A stretch of DNA of 64,000 nt from Methylobacterium sp. Leaf99 (GTDB lineage Bacteria; Pseudomonadota; Alphaproteobacteria; Rhizobiales; Beijerinckiaceae). A program made the translations under genes and the position numbers. Numbering within the stretch: position 1 is the stretch's first letter; the number at the start of each line of letters is the position of its first letter. The DNA is taken from assembly GCF_001422375.1 (NCBI RefSeq), contig NZ_LMMU01000008.1:302978-366977 (forward strand), written 5' to 3'. Under the pieces are notes generated by a model. That model was not told where the DNA came from, made no database searches, and saw only the letters and a program-made list of their open reading frames with translations. Shown here piece after piece: positions 9,372 through 19,881 of this stretch.

Positions 9372-10691
9372 ATGCAGTCAGTCCAGAGCTTGGGGGGAGA
9401 CGCGACGGTCTGGTTGACCGGCGCCCTGCTCGTGCTCTGCATGGGCCTGTGGGCGAGCGGCCTCGTGGCCGAGATCGTCACCGCCCTGCTGTTCTTTGCC
9501 GTGGCGATGCTTTTCCGGCTGGCGCCCGCCAATGTGGTGTTCTCGGGCTTCGCTTCGTCGGCGTTCTGGCTCGTGCTCGGCGGCATGGTCGTGGGCTTGG
9601 CCATGACCCGCACCGGCCTCGGGGATCGCCTGGCACGAAGCCTGTCGGACCACCTGTCGGGGTCCTACACGGTCTTCATCGCCGGCCTGGTGGCGCTCGC
9701 CTTCGGGATCGCCTTCGTGATGCCGTCCAACCTCGGGCGCATCGCCCTGCTGGTGCCGGTGGTGCTCGCCCTCTGCGACACCTACGGCCTCGGCCCCGGG
9801 CGGCCCGGCCGCCACGGTGCCGTCCTGGCCGTCGGCGTCGCCACTCCGATCCTGTCCGCCGCGATCCTGCCGGCCAACGTGCCCAATCTCGTCATGGCCG
9901 GCACGGCCGAGGCCCAATACGGCCTGCACCTCGCCTACCTGCCCTACCTCCTCCTGCACGCCCCGGTGCTGGCCCTGGTGAAGGGCGCGATCCTGGTCGC
10001 CTGCGTCGTCCGGCTGTTCCCCGACCGACTCACGGTTGTGGATGACGGCGCCCTCGCCGTCGCGCCGATGACACCGGAGGCGCGGCGTCTCGCCGTGATC
10101 CTCGTCGCCACCCTCGGCTTCTGGGTCACCGACAGCCTGCACCACATTGCGCCGGCCTGGATCGGACTCACCGCGGCGGTGATCTGCCTGATGCCACGCA
10201 TCGGCGTGCTGCCGGCCGACGCCTTCGGGGCCGTCAACCTGCGCACCTGCTTCTACGTCGCGGCCCTGCTCGGCCTCGTCGCCACGGTGAACGCCACCGG
10301 ACTTGGGGCCAGCCTTGGACATGCGCTTCTCGCCCTTGCGCCCCTGGCGCCCGACGCGCCGGCCTACAATTTCGGTATTCTCACCGGCATCAGTGCGGTG
10401 CTCGCCCTCGTCGTCACCGCCAACGGCGCGCCGGCGCTCTATACGGCCTTGGCCGGCGAGATGGCGCGAGTGAGCGGCCTCGATCTCGCCAGCGTGGTGA
10501 TGGTGCAGGTGGTCGGCTACTCGACCCTGTTCCTGCCCTATCAGGCGCCGCCCATCGTCATGGCGATGGATCTCGGGCGTGTGCCGCTGGTGCAGGCGAC
10601 GAAGCTCACCCTGGTGCTCGGCGCGGCGTCGCTGCTCATCGTCGCACCGCTGGATTACGCCTGGTGGCGCGTCCTCGGGAGGTTGCCGTGA
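9372..10691 (+). CDS. SLC13/DASS-type anion or dicarboxylate transporter
   Basis: A 439-residue integral membrane protein with about 11-12 hydrophobic helices. Two related halves each carry a substrate hairpin-like segment ([13 protein letters not shown] in the first, the helix break near [13 protein letters not shown] in the second), the arrangement found in the divalent anion:sodium symporter family. Likely substrates are sulfate, tricarboxylates or dicarboxylates; the sequence alone does not choose. It lies 167 bases upstream of sdhC in the same direction, but a separate promoter seems to serve sdh, so a functional link to succinate uptake is only suggestive. Confidence 0.8.
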   Translation: MQSVQSLGGDATVWLTGALLVLCMGLWASGLVAEIVTALLFFAVAMLFRLAPANVVFSGFASSAFWLVLGGMVVGLAMTRTGLGDRLARSLSDHLSGSYTVFIAGLVALAFGIAFVMPSNLGRIALLVPVVLALCDTYGLGPGRPGRHGAVLAVGVATPILSAAILPANVPNLVMAGTAEAQYGLHLAYLPYLLLHAPVLALVKGAILVACVVRLFPDRLTVVDDGALAVAPMTPEARRLAVILVATLGFWVTDSLHHIAPAWIGLTAAVICLMPRIGVLPADAFGAVNLRTCFYVAALLGLVATVNATGLGASLGHALLALAPLAPDAPAYNFGILTGISAVLALVVTANGAPALYTALAGEMARVSGLDLASVVMVQVVGYSTLFLPYQAPPIVMAMDLGRVPLVQATKLTLVLGAASLLIVAPLDYAWWRVLGRLP

Positions 10692-10760
10692 AGCCTCCGC
10701 GCCCGACTTACGATCCGAGAAAACTGTCGCCACTCCCGTTCCTCCGCGACAGGTTGCGGA

Positions 10761-10789
10761 TTGGCGCCTGGCCACGGGCAGATTAGAGA
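10761..10789 (+). promoter_or_regulatory. Possible sigma-70 promoter of the sdh operon
   Basis: TTGGCG and TAGAGA are spaced by 17 bases and lie about 70 bases ahead of the sdhC start. The -35 hexamer has four of six consensus matches. Several weaker alternatives exist in the same gap. Confidence 0.3.
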
Positions 10790-10858
10790 CGATCCAAATT
10801 CTTTTTGCACTGCAGCGTCGGCATGGCGCGCAACCACCATCGAGGACCGCGAAACACG

Positions 10859-11260
10859 ATGGCTCCCACCGCCCGACCCACGGTCACAGCGCCGCTCTCG
10901 CCACACCTCCAGATCTACCGCTGGACCTGGACCATGGCGATGTCGGTGTTCCACCGCATCACCGGCACCGCGCTCTACGGCGGCACCGCCCTCGTGGCGA
11001 TCTGGCTCGTCGCCCTGGCCTCCGGCCCTGCGGCCTATGCCTGGGTGGCGTGGTTCTTCGGCTCGATCTTGGGCAGGCTGGTGCTGTTCGCCTACACCTG
11101 GATCCTGATGCACCACATGCTCGGGGGCTTGCGCCACTTCGTCTGGGATGTCGGCCAGGGTTTCGACCGCGCGCGCCGCATGAATCTCGCACGCGGCACC
11201 CTCATCGCCTCCGTGATCGCCACCGTGGCGATCTGGGCCGTCGCCCTTCTCGTGCGCTGA
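10859..11260 (+). CDS. sdhC: Succinate dehydrogenase cytochrome b556 subunit
   Basis: The 133-residue protein from the ATG at 10859 is one of two membrane anchors of complex II. It carries three transmembrane helices, the HLQIYRW and VFHRITG segments typical of SdhC, and a histidine-rich WILMHHMLGGLRH helix that provides the axial heme b ligand and part of the quinone site. An in-frame ATG at 10805 would add 18 residues without a ribosome site. It is the first gene of sdhCDAB; sdhD follows after 11 bases. Confidence 0.95.
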   Translation: MAPTARPTVTAPLSPHLQIYRWTWTMAMSVFHRITGTALYGGTALVAIWLVALASGPAAYAWVAWFFGSILGRLVLFAYTWILMHHMLGGLRHFVWDVGQGFDRARRMNLARGTLIASVIATVAIWAVALLVR

Positions 11261-11271
11261 GGACCTGATCC

Positions 11272-11676
11272 ATGGCCGAGACCGCAAAGACCTCCCTCCG
11301 CACCGCCCGCTCCCGCGTGAAGGGACTCGGCGCCTCCGGGCACGGGGCCGGGCATTGGTGGCAGCAGCGCGTCACCGCAGCCGCCAACGTGCCCCTGATG
11401 ATCGGCTTCATCGTCATCATCGCGATGATGGCCGGCCGGCCCTACCCTGAGGCCGTCGCCCTGGTGTCGCACCCCCTGGCGGCCCTCATCCTCATCGGCG
11501 GGGTGATCTCGGTGACCCTGCACATGCGCATCGGCATGCAGGTCGTCATCGAGGATTACGTCCACGACAAGGGCCTGAAGTTCGCCGCCCTGTTCGCCAA
11601 CACCACCTACGCCGTCGCCGTCGCGGTGGCCTGCCTCTACGCGATCCTGCGCGTGAGCCTCGCCCGCCTCGTCTGA
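11272..11676 (+). CDS. sdhD: Succinate dehydrogenase membrane anchor subunit
   Basis: This 134-residue protein has three transmembrane helices. The [16 protein letters not shown] segment near residues 20-35 and the [16 protein letters not shown] stretch are hallmarks of alphaproteobacterial SdhD; the latter contributes to heme and quinone binding. With SdhC it anchors the SdhAB catalytic dimer to the inner membrane. It sits between sdhC (11-base gap) and sdhA (29-base gap). Confidence 0.95.
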   Translation: MAETAKTSLRTARSRVKGLGASGHGAGHWWQQRVTAAANVPLMIGFIVIIAMMAGRPYPEAVALVSHPLAALILIGGVISVTLHMRIGMQVVIEDYVHDKGLKFAALFANTTYAVAVAVACLYAILRVSLARLV

Positions 11677-11705
11677 CCGCATCCGAGAACCGAAGGGACT
11701 TTCCC

Positions 11706-13520
11706 ATGGCCAGCAACGGATCGAACGGCGCCCCCGCCTACACGATCAACGACCACACCTTCGACGTGGTCATCGTCGGGGCCGGCGGTGCCGGCCTTCG
11801 CGCCACGGTGGGCTGCTCTCAGGCGGGCCTGCGCACCGCCTGCATCTCGAAGGTGTTCCCCACCCGGTCGCACACGGTGGCGGCACAGGGCGGCATCTCG
11901 GCCTCCCTCGGCAACATGGGGCCGGACGACTGGCGCTGGCACATGTACGACACCGTGAAGGGCTCGGACTGGCTCGGCGACCAGGATGCCATCGAATACC
12001 TCGTGCGCAACGCCCCCGCGGCGGTCTATGAGCTCGAGCATTGGGGCGTGCCGTTCTCGCGCACCGAGGAAGGCAAGATCTATCAGCGCCCCTTCGGCGG
12101 CATGACCACCGAGTACGGCAAGGGCACCGCCCAGCGCACCTGCGCCGCCGCCGACCGCACCGGCCACGCCATGCTCCATACGCTTTACGGGCAGGCGGTG
12201 AAGAACAACACCAACTTCTTCATCGAGTACTTCGCCCTCGACCTCATCATGGACGAGGACGGCCGCTGCCTCGGCGTCATCGCCATCGATCAGGCCACGG
12301 GTGAGATCCACCGCTTCCGCGCCCAGCAGACGATCCTGGCCACCGGCGGCTACGGCCGCTCGTACTTCTCGGCCACCTCCGCCCACACCTGCACGGGCGA
12401 CGGCAACGCCATGGTCCTGCGCGCCGGCCTGCCGCTGCAGGACATGGAGTTCGTGCAGTTCCACCCCACCGGTATCTACGGTGCCGGCTGCCTCATCACC
12501 GAGGGCGCCCGCGGCGAGGGCGGCTACCTCACCAACTCCGAGGGTGAGCGCTTCATGGAGCGCTACGCGCCGAGCGCCAAGGATCTCGCCTCCCGTGACG
12601 TGGTCTCGCGCTCGATGACCATGGAAATCCGGGCCGGGCGCGGCGTCGGCAAGGGTCAGGACCACATCTACCTGCACCTCGACCACCTCGACCCGGCGAT
12701 CCTGCACCAGCGCCTGCCCGGTATCTCGGAATCCGCGAAAATTTTCGCGGGCGTCGACGTCACCAAGGAGCCGATCCCGGTGCTGCCGACGGTCCACTAC
12801 AACATGGGCGGCATCCCGACGAACTATCACGGCGAAGTCCTGACCCTGAAGAACGGCAACCCCGACACGGTGGTGCCGGGCCTGATGGCGCTGGGCGAAG
12901 CCGCCTGCGTCTCCGTCCACGGCGCCAATCGCCTCGGCTCGAACTCGCTCATCGACCTCGTGGTGTTCGGCCGGGCCGCGGGTCTCCGCTGCGCCGAGAT
13001 CGTCGAGCCGGGCCGGCGCCAAATGGACCTGCCGAAGGACTCGGCCGACAAGGCGCTCGCCCGTCTCGACCGCTTCCGCTACGCCGACGGCGCCACGCCG
13101 ACCTCGGAGCTGCGCGCCGAGATGCAGAAGACCATGCAGAATAACTGCGCCGTCTTCCGCACGGGCGAAGTTCTGGAAGAGGGCAAGACCCTCATCCACA
13201 AGGTCGCCTCGGGGCTCGCCGACATCCACGTCACCGACCGCTCGCTGATCTGGAACACCGACCTCCTCGAAACCCTGGAGTTCGACAACCTCATCGGCCA
13301 GGCCGTGGTCACCATGGAATCGGCGGCCAATCGCAAGGAGAGCCGCGGGGCGCATGCCCGTGAGGACTTCCCCGATCGCGACGACAAGGAATGGATGAAG
13401 CATACCCTCGCCTGGATGGACGACAAATCCAAGCAGGTCACCATCGATTACCGCCCGGTGCACACCTACACCATGTCGAACGAGATCCAGTACATCGAGC
13501 CGAAGGCACGGGTGTACTGA
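11706..13520 (+). CDS. sdhA: Succinate dehydrogenase flavoprotein subunit
   Basis: The 604-residue catalytic subunit oxidises succinate to fumarate using covalently bound FAD. The dinucleotide-binding GAGGAG lies at residues 25-30, and the histidine that takes the flavin is H56 in [20 protein letters not shown] and the C-terminal [11 protein letters not shown] segments are the usual substrate-binding and FAD-binding motifs. A GGGACT just before the ATG serves as ribosome site. Flavinylation probably needs assembly factors; an SdhAF4-like gene is present at 25293. Confidence 0.98.
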   Translation: MASNGSNGAPAYTINDHTFDVVIVGAGGAGLRATVGCSQAGLRTACISKVFPTRSHTVAAQGGISASLGNMGPDDWRWHMYDTVKGSDWLGDQDAIEYLVRNAPAAVYELEHWGVPFSRTEEGKIYQRPFGGMTTEYGKGTAQRTCAAADRTGHAMLHTLYGQAVKNNTNFFIEYFALDLIMDEDGRCLGVIAIDQATGEIHRFRAQQTILATGGYGRSYFSATSAHTCTGDGNAMVLRAGLPLQDMEFVQFHPTGIYGAGCLITEGARGEGGYLTNSEGERFMERYAPSAKDLASRDVVSRSMTMEIRAGRGVGKGQDHIYLHLDHLDPAILHQRLPGISESAKIFAGVDVTKEPIPVLPTVHYNMGGIPTNYHGEVLTLKNGNPDTVVPGLMALGEAACVSVHGANRLGSNSLIDLVVFGRAAGLRCAEIVEPGRRQMDLPKDSADKALARLDRFRYADGATPTSELRAEMQKTMQNNCAVFRTGEVLEEGKTLIHKVASGLADIHVTDRSLIWNTDLLETLEFDNLIGQAVVTMESAANRKESRGAHAREDFPDRDDKEWMKHTLAWMDDKSKQVTIDYRPVHTYTMSNEIQYIEPKARVY

Positions 13521-13584
13521 GGAATCAGTACCGCACGTGCTTCCAACGATGAATTTCTCGAGACGGAATTAGGCACGCCAAATC

Positions 13585-14388
13585 ATGGCTCAGTTCAACC
13601 TTCCCAAAAACTCGCAAATGACCGAGGGCAAGACTTGGCCCCGGCCCGTCGGCGCCAACAACCTCCAGGAATTCCGGATCTACCGCTGGAATCCCGACGA
13701 CGGGAAGAACCCCCGCGTCGACGTGTATCAGGTCGATCGTGACGATTGCGGACCGATGGTCCTCGACGCGCTCCTGTGGATCAAGAGCAAGGTCGATTCG
13801 ACCCTGGTGTTCCGGCGTTCCTGCCGCGAGGGCATCTGTGGTTCCTGCGCCATGAACATCGAGGGCCAGAACGCGCTCGCCTGCACCATGGGTATCGATG
13901 AGTGTCAGGAGCACGCCAAGGGCAAGAAGACCGGCGCCGTGCGGATCTACCCGCTGCCGCACATGCCGGTCCTCAAGGACCTCGTGCCGGATCTCACGAA
14001 CTTCTTCGCCCAGCACGCCTCCATCGAGCCATGGCTTCAGACCGAGACCCCGGCTCCCGAAGGCGAGTGGAAGCAGACGCCCGAGGACCGCGCCCAGCTC
14101 GACGGCCTCTACGAGTGCATCCTCTGCGCCTGCTGCACCACCTCGTGCCCGAGCTACTGGTGGAACGGCGACCGCTTCCTCGGCCCCGCGGCCCTGCTCC
14201 AGGCCTATCGCTGGCTCATCGACAGCCGTGACGAGAACACCGGCGAGCGCCTCGACGCCCTGCACGATCCGTTCCGGCTCTACCGCTGCCACACGATCAT
14301 GAACTGCGCCAACGCCTGCCCGAAGAGCCTGAACCCGGCGAAAGCCATCGCCGAGATCAAGAAGATGATGGTCGCCCGCGAAGTTTGA
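13585..14388 (+). CDS. sdhB: Succinate dehydrogenase iron-sulfur subunit
   Basis: The 267-residue subunit passes electrons from FAD to quinone. Three cluster sites are intact: the [2Fe-2S] cysteines in CREGICGSC with the downstream NALAC, the [4Fe-4S] CILCACC set, and the [3Fe-4S] set around [12 protein letters not shown]. It is the last gene of the operon, 64 bases after sdhA, and a strong intrinsic terminator follows its stop. Confidence 0.98.
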   Translation: MAQFNLPKNSQMTEGKTWPRPVGANNLQEFRIYRWNPDDGKNPRVDVYQVDRDDCGPMVLDALLWIKSKVDSTLVFRRSCREGICGSCAMNIEGQNALACTMGIDECQEHAKGKKTGAVRIYPLPHMPVLKDLVPDLTNFFAQHASIEPWLQTETPAPEGEWKQTPEDRAQLDGLYECILCACCTTSCPSYWWNGDRFLGPAALLQAYRWLIDSRDENTGERLDALHDPFRLYRCHTIMNCANACPKSLNPAKAIAEIKKMMVAREV

Positions 14389-14413
14389 TTCGCGTTGCGG
14401 CGGGAACGAAGAA

Positions 14414-14447
14414 GGGGCGCGCGGTGGAAACCGCGCGCCCCTTTTTT
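14414..14447 (+). terminator. Intrinsic terminator of sdhCDAB
   Basis: A 12-bp GC-rich stem (GGGGCGCGCGGT and its complement) with a GGAA loop is followed by six T residues. It begins 26 bases after the sdhB stop. On the opposite strand the T-run is poor, so it mainly ends sdh transcription. Confidence 0.92.
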
Positions 14448-14458
14448 CATCTTCCGGC

Positions 14459-17400
14459 TTACTCCGCCGGTGCCGGATGAGGCCCGGCCTGGGCGGTGGG
14501 TTCCGCCTCCGGCTGGATACCCTCCGTGGCGTCTTTGCGCCGGAACAGGCGCATCACCACGACGAAGAACACCGGTACGAACAGTACCGCCAGCACCGTC
14601 GCCGAGATCATGCCGCCGAGCACGCCGGTCCCGATAGCCTGCTGACTTTTGGAAGCGGCGCCCGTCGCGATGGCCAGCGGCACCACGCCGAAGATAAAGG
14701 CGAGCGAGGTCATCACGATGGGGCGGAAGCGTAGGGTCGCCGCCTCGATGGTGGCGTCCACCAGGGATTTCCCGGGCTTCCAGAGATCCTTGGCGAATTC
14801 CACGATCAGGATGGCGTTCTTGGCGGACAAACCGATGATCGTGATGAGGCCGATCTTGAAGTACACGTCGTTGGGCAGGCCGCGCATGTACACCGCCGCC
14901 ACCGACCCGATGACGCCCAGGGGGATCACGAGCAGCACCGAGAACGGGATCGACCAACTCTCGTAGAGGGCGGCAAGGCACAGGAACACGATCAGGATCG
15001 ACAGGGCCAGCAGCAGGCTCGCCTGGCTGCCGGCCTGCTTCTCCTGCAGGGACTGCCCGGTCCAGGTGTAGCCGAAGCCCTTGGGGAGCTGCTGCATCAG
15101 CCGCTCCATCTCGGCGATGGTGTCACCCGAGGTGTAGCCCGGCGCGGGTTCGCCGGTGATGCGGACGGACTGATAGCCGTTGAAGCCGATGATCTGTGCC
15201 GGGCCGATGCTCCATTTCAGGTCGGCGAAGGACGACATCGGCACCATGGTGCCCTGGCTGTTCTTGACGCCGTAATTCAGGATGTCGGCCGCCTTCAGGC
15301 GCTGCGCATCCTCGGCCTGGACGATGACGCGCTGCATCTTGCCCCGGTTGGGAAAGTCGTTGGTGTAGACCGAGCCAAGGTTGACCTGGATCGTGTTGTT
15401 GATCTCCTCGAAGGCCACGCCCAGGGCCGCGGCCTTCTCGCGGTCGATGACGAGTTCGGCCTGCGGCGCCGGCGGCAGGCCCTCGACGTAGACTTTCTGC
15501 AGGACCGGACTCTTGCGGGCGAGGGACAGGAGCTGCTCCTGGGCGGCCATTAGGGCCGAGTAGCCCTTCTGTGCGCGGTCCTGGAGGCGGAAGCTGAAGC
15601 CCGAGGCGTTGCCGAGGTTGTCGATGGGTGGCGGCTCGAGGGCCTGGATCACGGCATCCTTGTAGCTGGCGAGGGCCTTGTTGGTGCCCTCCACCAGCTT
15701 GGCGGCCGAGTTGTCCGCGTTGCGCGCCCCCCACGGCTTCAGGGTGACGAACGCCTGGGAGGTGACCTGGCCCTGCCCCGAGAACGAGAACCCGTTGACC
15801 ACCGTCACGGTGGCAACACCCGGTTGGGCGAGGAGATGCTCCTCGACCTTCTTCACCGCCGCCTCGGTTCGATTGAACGAGGCGCCGGGCGGAGTCTGGA
15901 TGTCGACCGTGAAGAAGCCCTGGTCCTCCACCGGCAGAAAGCCTTCCGGCAGGCGGGCGAAGGCGTAGCCGGTGCCGATCACGATGGCGAGATAGATCGC
16001 CATCACCCGGCCCGAGCGCTTGATGAGCCCGGCGACGCCGCGGCCGTACCGCGCCGTCTCGCGGTCCACCACCCGGTTGAACCAGCCGAACACGCCGCCC
16101 TTGGAATGGCCGTGGCCTTTCTCGATGGGCTTGAGGATCGTGGCACACAGGGCCGGGGTCAGGGACAGGGCGAGGAGCGCCGAGAAGCCGATGGACGTCA
16201 CCATGGCGATGGAGAACTGGCGGTAGATGATGCCGACGGAGCCCGGGAAGAACGCCATCGGGATGAACACCGCGATGAGCACCAGGGTGATGCCGATGAT
16301 GGCGCCGGTGATCTGCTCCATCGCCTTGCGGGTGGCCTCCTTCGGGGAAAGGCCTTCCTCGTTCATGATCCGCTCGACGTTCTCCACCACCACGATGGCG
16401 TCGTCGACGAGGATGCCGATGGCCAGAACCATGCCGAACATCGTGAGCACGTTCACCGAGAAGCCGGCGAGCAGCATCACCGTGCAGGTGCCCATGAGGG
16501 CGATGGGCACGACGATGGTTGGGATCAGGGTGTAGCGGATGTTCTGGAGGAAGATGAACATCACCACGAATACGAGCACCACCGCCTCGACGAGGGTGTG
16601 CAGCACCTTCTCGATGGAGGCCTCGACGGCGGGCGTGATGTCGTAGGGAATGTCCCACTGCACGTTGGAGGGAAAGAACTGCGACAGCTCCTTCATCTTG
16701 GCGCGGATGGCGGAGGCGGTCTGGAGCGCGTTCCCGTCGGGGGCCAGGGTCACGGAGATGCCGGCTGCTTCGCCGCCGTTGAGGCGCGTGGTGAACTTGT
16801 AGTCCTCCCCGCCGAGTTCGATCCGGGACACGTCGCGCAGACGGACGTTGGAGCCGTCCGGGTTGGCCCGCAGGACGATGGCGCCGAATTCCTCGGGCGC
16901 CGTCATCTGGCCCTTGACGATGATGGGGAAGTTGACGGGGTTGTTCGCCGGGCTCGGCATGGCGCCGACGGCGCCCGACGCGATCTGGACGTTCTGGTTC
17001 GAGATCGCCTTCGAGACGTCGGATGCGTTAAGCGACAGGCCGCGCAGCTTGTCCGAATCGATCCAGATGCGCAGGGACCGTTCCGTCGAGTAGAGCGTCG
17101 CGCGCCCGACGCCGGGGATACGGCGGATCTCGTTGATGACGTTGCGGATGAGGAAGTCGCCGAGCGCGATCTCGTCCATGGACTTGTCCGGCGAGATCAG
17201 GGTGATGATCTGCAGGGTCGCGGCCGAAGCCTCCTCGACGAGGGTACCCTGCTGACGCACCTCCGCCGGCAGGCGCGCCTCGATGCGCTTCAGACGGTTC
17301 TGGACCTCGACGCCCGCAAGGCTCGAATCAGTACCCGGCTGGAACTGCGCCGTGATCTCGACGACGCCGAACGCGTCGCTCGCCGACTCGAAGCTGAGGA

Positions 17401-17623
17401 TGTTGGCGGCGCCGTTCAGCTCATCCTCGATGAGCCGGGTGGTGCCCGTATAAAGGTTCTCGACCGAAGCACCGGGGAAGGAGGTCGATAGGGCGATGGA
17501 AGGGGGCGCGATCACCGGATACTGCGCCACCGGCAATTGCGGGATCGTGAGTGCGCCGCCGAGGATGATGAACAGGGCAACGACCCAGGCGAAGACCGGC
17601 CGGTCGATGAAAAAGCGGGCCAT
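14459..17623 (-). CDS. RND multidrug efflux permease (HAE1, AcrB/MexB family)
   Basis: The 1054-residue length and topology are typical of HAE1 pumps: an N-terminal helix (MARFFIDRPVFAWV), a periplasmic porter region, a block of six helices, a second porter region and a second block. The proton-relay motif GILVDDAIVVVENVER, with the two adjacent aspartates of helix 4, is intact. LGDFLIRNVINEIRRIPGVG and the KSQQAIGTGVLGGM end segment agree with the family. The pump exports hydrophobic drugs or solvents with the adaptor encoded three bases upstream. No outer-membrane TolC-type gene and no regulator is adjacent, so the channel must be encoded elsewhere. Confidence 0.95.
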   Translation of the reverse strand: MARFFIDRPVFAWVVALFIILGGALTIPQLPVAQYPVIAPPSIALSTSFPGASVENLYTGTTRLIEDELNGAANILSFESASDAFGVVEITAQFQPGTDSSLAGVEVQNRLKRIEARLPAEVRQQGTLVEEASAATLQIITLISPDKSMDEIALGDFLIRNVINEIRRIPGVGRATLYSTERSLRIWIDSDKLRGLSLNASDVSKAISNQNVQIASGAVGAMPSPANNPVNFPIIVKGQMTAPEEFGAIVLRANPDGSNVRLRDVSRIELGGEDYKFTTRLNGGEAAGISVTLAPDGNALQTASAIRAKMKELSQFFPSNVQWDIPYDITPAVEASIEKVLHTLVEAVVLVFVVMFIFLQNIRYTLIPTIVVPIALMGTCTVMLLAGFSVNVLTMFGMVLAIGILVDDAIVVVENVERIMNEEGLSPKEATRKAMEQITGAIIGITLVLIAVFIPMAFFPGSVGIIYRQFSIAMVTSIGFSALLALSLTPALCATILKPIEKGHGHSKGGVFGWFNRVVDRETARYGRGVAGLIKRSGRVMAIYLAIVIGTGYAFARLPEGFLPVEDQGFFTVDIQTPPGASFNRTEAAVKKVEEHLLAQPGVATVTVVNGFSFSGQGQVTSQAFVTLKPWGARNADNSAAKLVEGTNKALASYKDAVIQALEPPPIDNLGNASGFSFRLQDRAQKGYSALMAAQEQLLSLARKSPVLQKVYVEGLPPAPQAELVIDREKAAALGVAFEEINNTIQVNLGSVYTNDFPNRGKMQRVIVQAEDAQRLKAADILNYGVKNSQGTMVPMSSFADLKWSIGPAQIIGFNGYQSVRITGEPAPGYTSGDTIAEMERLMQQLPKGFGYTWTGQSLQEKQAGSQASLLLALSILIVFLCLAALYESWSIPFSVLLVIPLGVIGSVAAVYMRGLPNDVYFKIGLITIIGLSAKNAILIVEFAKDLWKPGKSLVDATIEAATLRFRPIVMTSLAFIFGVVPLAIATGAASKSQQAIGTGVLGGMISATVLAVLFVPVFFVVVMRLFRRKDATEGIQPEAEPTAQAGPHPAPAE

Positions 17624-17626
17624 GGG

Positions 17627-18874
17627 TCAGCGCACCTGTGCGGCGGATTGCGGGGCGGCCTTCTCGACCACGTCCGTGTCGTGTGGCTTCGGTCCCTTGT
17701 CCTCCGAGGCCGGATGGAGCTCGGTGGTCTTCACCTGCTGACCGGCCGAGATCTTCTGGACACCTTCCACGACGACACGATCGCCGGCCTTCAGGCCCTC
17801 CCGCACGATCCATTGGTTGTCGACCACTGGGCCGACCTCCACGGGCTGGAGCATGACCTTGTTGTCGTCCCGCACCACCCAGACCTCGGCCTTGCCGTCG
17901 TTGGTGCGCTGGATCGCCTGCTGGGGAACGGCAAGGGCGTCGGTATCGATGCCCTGCTTGATCCGGGCGCGCACGTACATGCCGGGAAACAGCTCGTCGT
18001 GCGGGTTGGGGAACTGCACCCGCAGGGTCACCTGCCCCGTGCTCGGATCGGCGGTGACGTCCGAGAACAGGAGCCGTCCGGCCGAGCCGTAGAGGGAGCC
18101 GTCATCCATGATGAGGTGGACGTTGGCGGTGTCGCCGGACAGGCGGGAGAGCTCGCCGCTGGCGAGATCCCGGCGCAATTTGTTCAGCTCGCCCACGGAC
18201 TGGGTGATGTCGACGTAGATCGGATCGAGCTGCTGGATCGTGGCGAGGTTCGAAGTGGCGCCCTGATCGACCAGGGTGCCCTCGGTGAGGAGGGCACGGC
18301 CGATGCGGCCCGAAATCGGGGCGCGAACATCGGTGTAATTCAGGTTGAGCTTGGCCCGGTCGCGGGCGGCCTTGGCGCCGGCGACTTCGGCCTGCGCCTG
18401 CTTGAGACCCGCATAGGCGCTGTCGTACTGGGCCTGGCTCGCCGTCTGGCGTGACAGAAGCTGCTCCAGGCGGTCGGCCTGCTGTCCGGCCAGGACCTGC
18501 GCCGCCTCCGTGCGGGCGAGCACGGCCTCGGCGCTCTGCAGTTCCACCTGGAACGGCGCCGGGTCGATCTTGTAGAGGACATCACCCTCCTTGACCAAGC
18601 TGCCCTGCTCGAAGGTCCGCTTGATCACGAGGCCCGAGACCCGCGAGCGGACTTCGGCGATGCGCATGGGGGCGACCCGACCCGGCAGATCGCGCACGTA
18701 GGGAATCGGCTGCTCGCGCACGGTGACGATGCTCACCTCCGGCGGTGGGGCCGGCACCGGTGCCGCCGCCTGCTGTTTCTGATTGCAGGCCGACAGGGTG
18801 ACGAGGACGATGCCGACGGCGACGGAGGCCGGGCGCGCCCAGAACACGCGTAGGGAGGGAGACGTCACGATCAC
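17627..18874 (-). CDS. RND efflux periplasmic adaptor lipoprotein
   Basis: A 415-residue membrane-fusion protein, first gene of the two-gene pump operon. The start is a GTG at 18874; another GTG two codons on is possible. The N terminus has a hydrophobic signal ending in a LSAC lipobox. The rest follows the usual order: barrel-sandwich lipoyl half (VRSRVSGLVIKRTFEQGSLV), a coiled-coil hairpin (about residues 105-180), the second lipoyl half and a C-terminal beta-barrel region ending near VEGVQKISAGQQV. It links the inner-membrane pump to an outer-membrane channel. Confidence 0.94.
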   Translation of the reverse strand: MIVTSPSLRVFWARPASVAVGIVLVTLSACNQKQQAAAPVPAPPPEVSIVTVREQPIPYVRDLPGRVAPMRIAEVRSRVSGLVIKRTFEQGSLVKEGDVLYKIDPAPFQVELQSAEAVLARTEAAQVLAGQQADRLEQLLSRQTASQAQYDSAYAGLKQAQAEVAGAKAARDRAKLNLNYTDVRAPISGRIGRALLTEGTLVDQGATSNLATIQQLDPIYVDITQSVGELNKLRRDLASGELSRLSGDTANVHLIMDDGSLYGSAGRLLFSDVTADPSTGQVTLRVQFPNPHDELFPGMYVRARIKQGIDTDALAVPQQAIQRTNDGKAEVWVVRDDNKVMLQPVEVGPVVDNQWIVREGLKAGDRVVVEGVQKISAGQQVKTTELHPASEDKGPKPHDTDVVEKAAPQSAAQVR

Positions 18875-19193
18875 TTCGCTCCTGCGGAATTCGGTCGATG
18901 CGCGGCTGCCGCGGGCACGCCGCTCACGATGCGTTCAAGGGTTCGCGCCGTCCCGTCTCCAGGATTGGAGCGGTCGCGCGGCAAGCTCCGGGCCACGGTA
19001 GGCATGGCCGGATGATAAGATGCCCGTGGCACCGAGGGCGGCAACGGCGAAGGGCCGCGCACCTTGCCTGTCATACGGGCTGTCTGACAGATGATCTTGG
19101 CGATCCGACGACGGCCCCCGGATCGGGACGGACTTCGCCTCGGGCGGGATTCTATTGAGCGCGACACAAGGAACCGTGAAGGGCCGGCCTGTC
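18875..19193. other. Upstream region of the RND operon, no gene seen
   Basis: About 320 bases between the adaptor start and the end of a possible small minus-strand gene. The long overlapping readings here are Arg/Pro/Ser-rich shadows. The region should carry the pump promoter; one dyad at 19068-19090 is annotated separately. Confidence 0.5.
19068..19090 (-). promoter_or_regulatory. Dyad upstream of the RND pump, candidate TetR-type operator
   Basis: CTGTCA and TGACAG flank 11 bases, and the right part also contains an 11-base palindrome (CTGTC-T-GACAG at 19080-19090). It lies about 200 bases upstream of the adaptor start. TetR-family repressors often bind such dyads ahead of RND operons, but no regulator gene is adjacent. 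Confidence 0.3.
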
Positions 19194-19616
19194 TCAGACC
19201 AGGGGCCTTGGAGGCCGGATCGGCGGATGATCCTCGCGGGTGTGCGGCTCGTCCGCCGGCATGGGATCGAACGCGGCAGCCGCTTCGGCAACCGCCAGCA
19301 GTCGGGGGCCGTGCACGGCGAACGCCTCGCGCAGATCGTCGGCATCGTACGCGGCACGAGCCATCTTCGGAATGTCGGCGGGGGCCGGATCGTCCCCCGC
19401 TTCGTAGACGGCGAGGGCGGCAACGGAGTGGGCGAGTGTGGGCTGTCCCGCATCCGGCAGGATGGGGAGGGCCATCAGGAGCAGCGCGAGGACATGGAGA
19501 AGGCGCGGCAGGACGCCGCGCCAGTCCCGGCGACGCGGCGAACCGATAGAGTTCGCGCCGAAGAGCGAATTGTCTGCGCCGAGGGGCGACTGGGGATGCG
19601 TTGCGGAGCCTCTCAC
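19194..19616 (-). CDS. Hypothetical protein with N-terminal hydrophobic segment
   Basis: A candidate 140-residue protein from a GTG at 19616 just after a GGGGA; the ATG at 19475 gives a 93-residue version. From about residue 35 it has a hydrophobic stretch (LLHVLALLLMALPIL), then an acidic region with alternating Ala-rich helices (DIPKMARAAYDADDLREAFA). This composition looks more protein-like than neighbouring shadow frames. I do not recognise a family. It is divergent from the L,D-transpeptidase gene at 19882. The start is uncertain and the gene may be spurious. Confidence 0.38.
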   Translation of the reverse strand: MRGSATHPQSPLGADNSLFGANSIGSPRRRDWRGVLPRLLHVLALLLMALPILPDAGQPTLAHSVAALAVYEAGDDPAPADIPKMARAAYDADDLREAFAVHGPRLLAVAEAAAAFDPMPADEPHTREDHPPIRPPRPLV

Positions 19617-19881
19617 GTCCCCAAGACTGGTGTGTGGGCCAACCCGCGACAAGTTCCTGCGGCATTCTGTCCTTGGACGAGAAGTTTCCTGTCCGGTCGG
19701 TTTGTTCCGGTCTGCAAGGGCGCCGCGACGGACGTTGCCGGGATCACACAGGGTTGGCCTGTCGCCGCCGTCCCCGTTGACCGCCCCGGCCCTGGGGGCC
19801 AAGGCTCCGGATAACGACGCTGCGCCCGTCCGAAACGACGGTGCCACAACGCCAAACCCGCTTCGGCTGGAGGAAACCATC

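Noticed and set aside
15824..17491. 555-codon plus-strand frame inside the RND pump gene
   Set aside because: It is the His/Asp/Gly-rich shadow of a well-conserved HAE1 pump.
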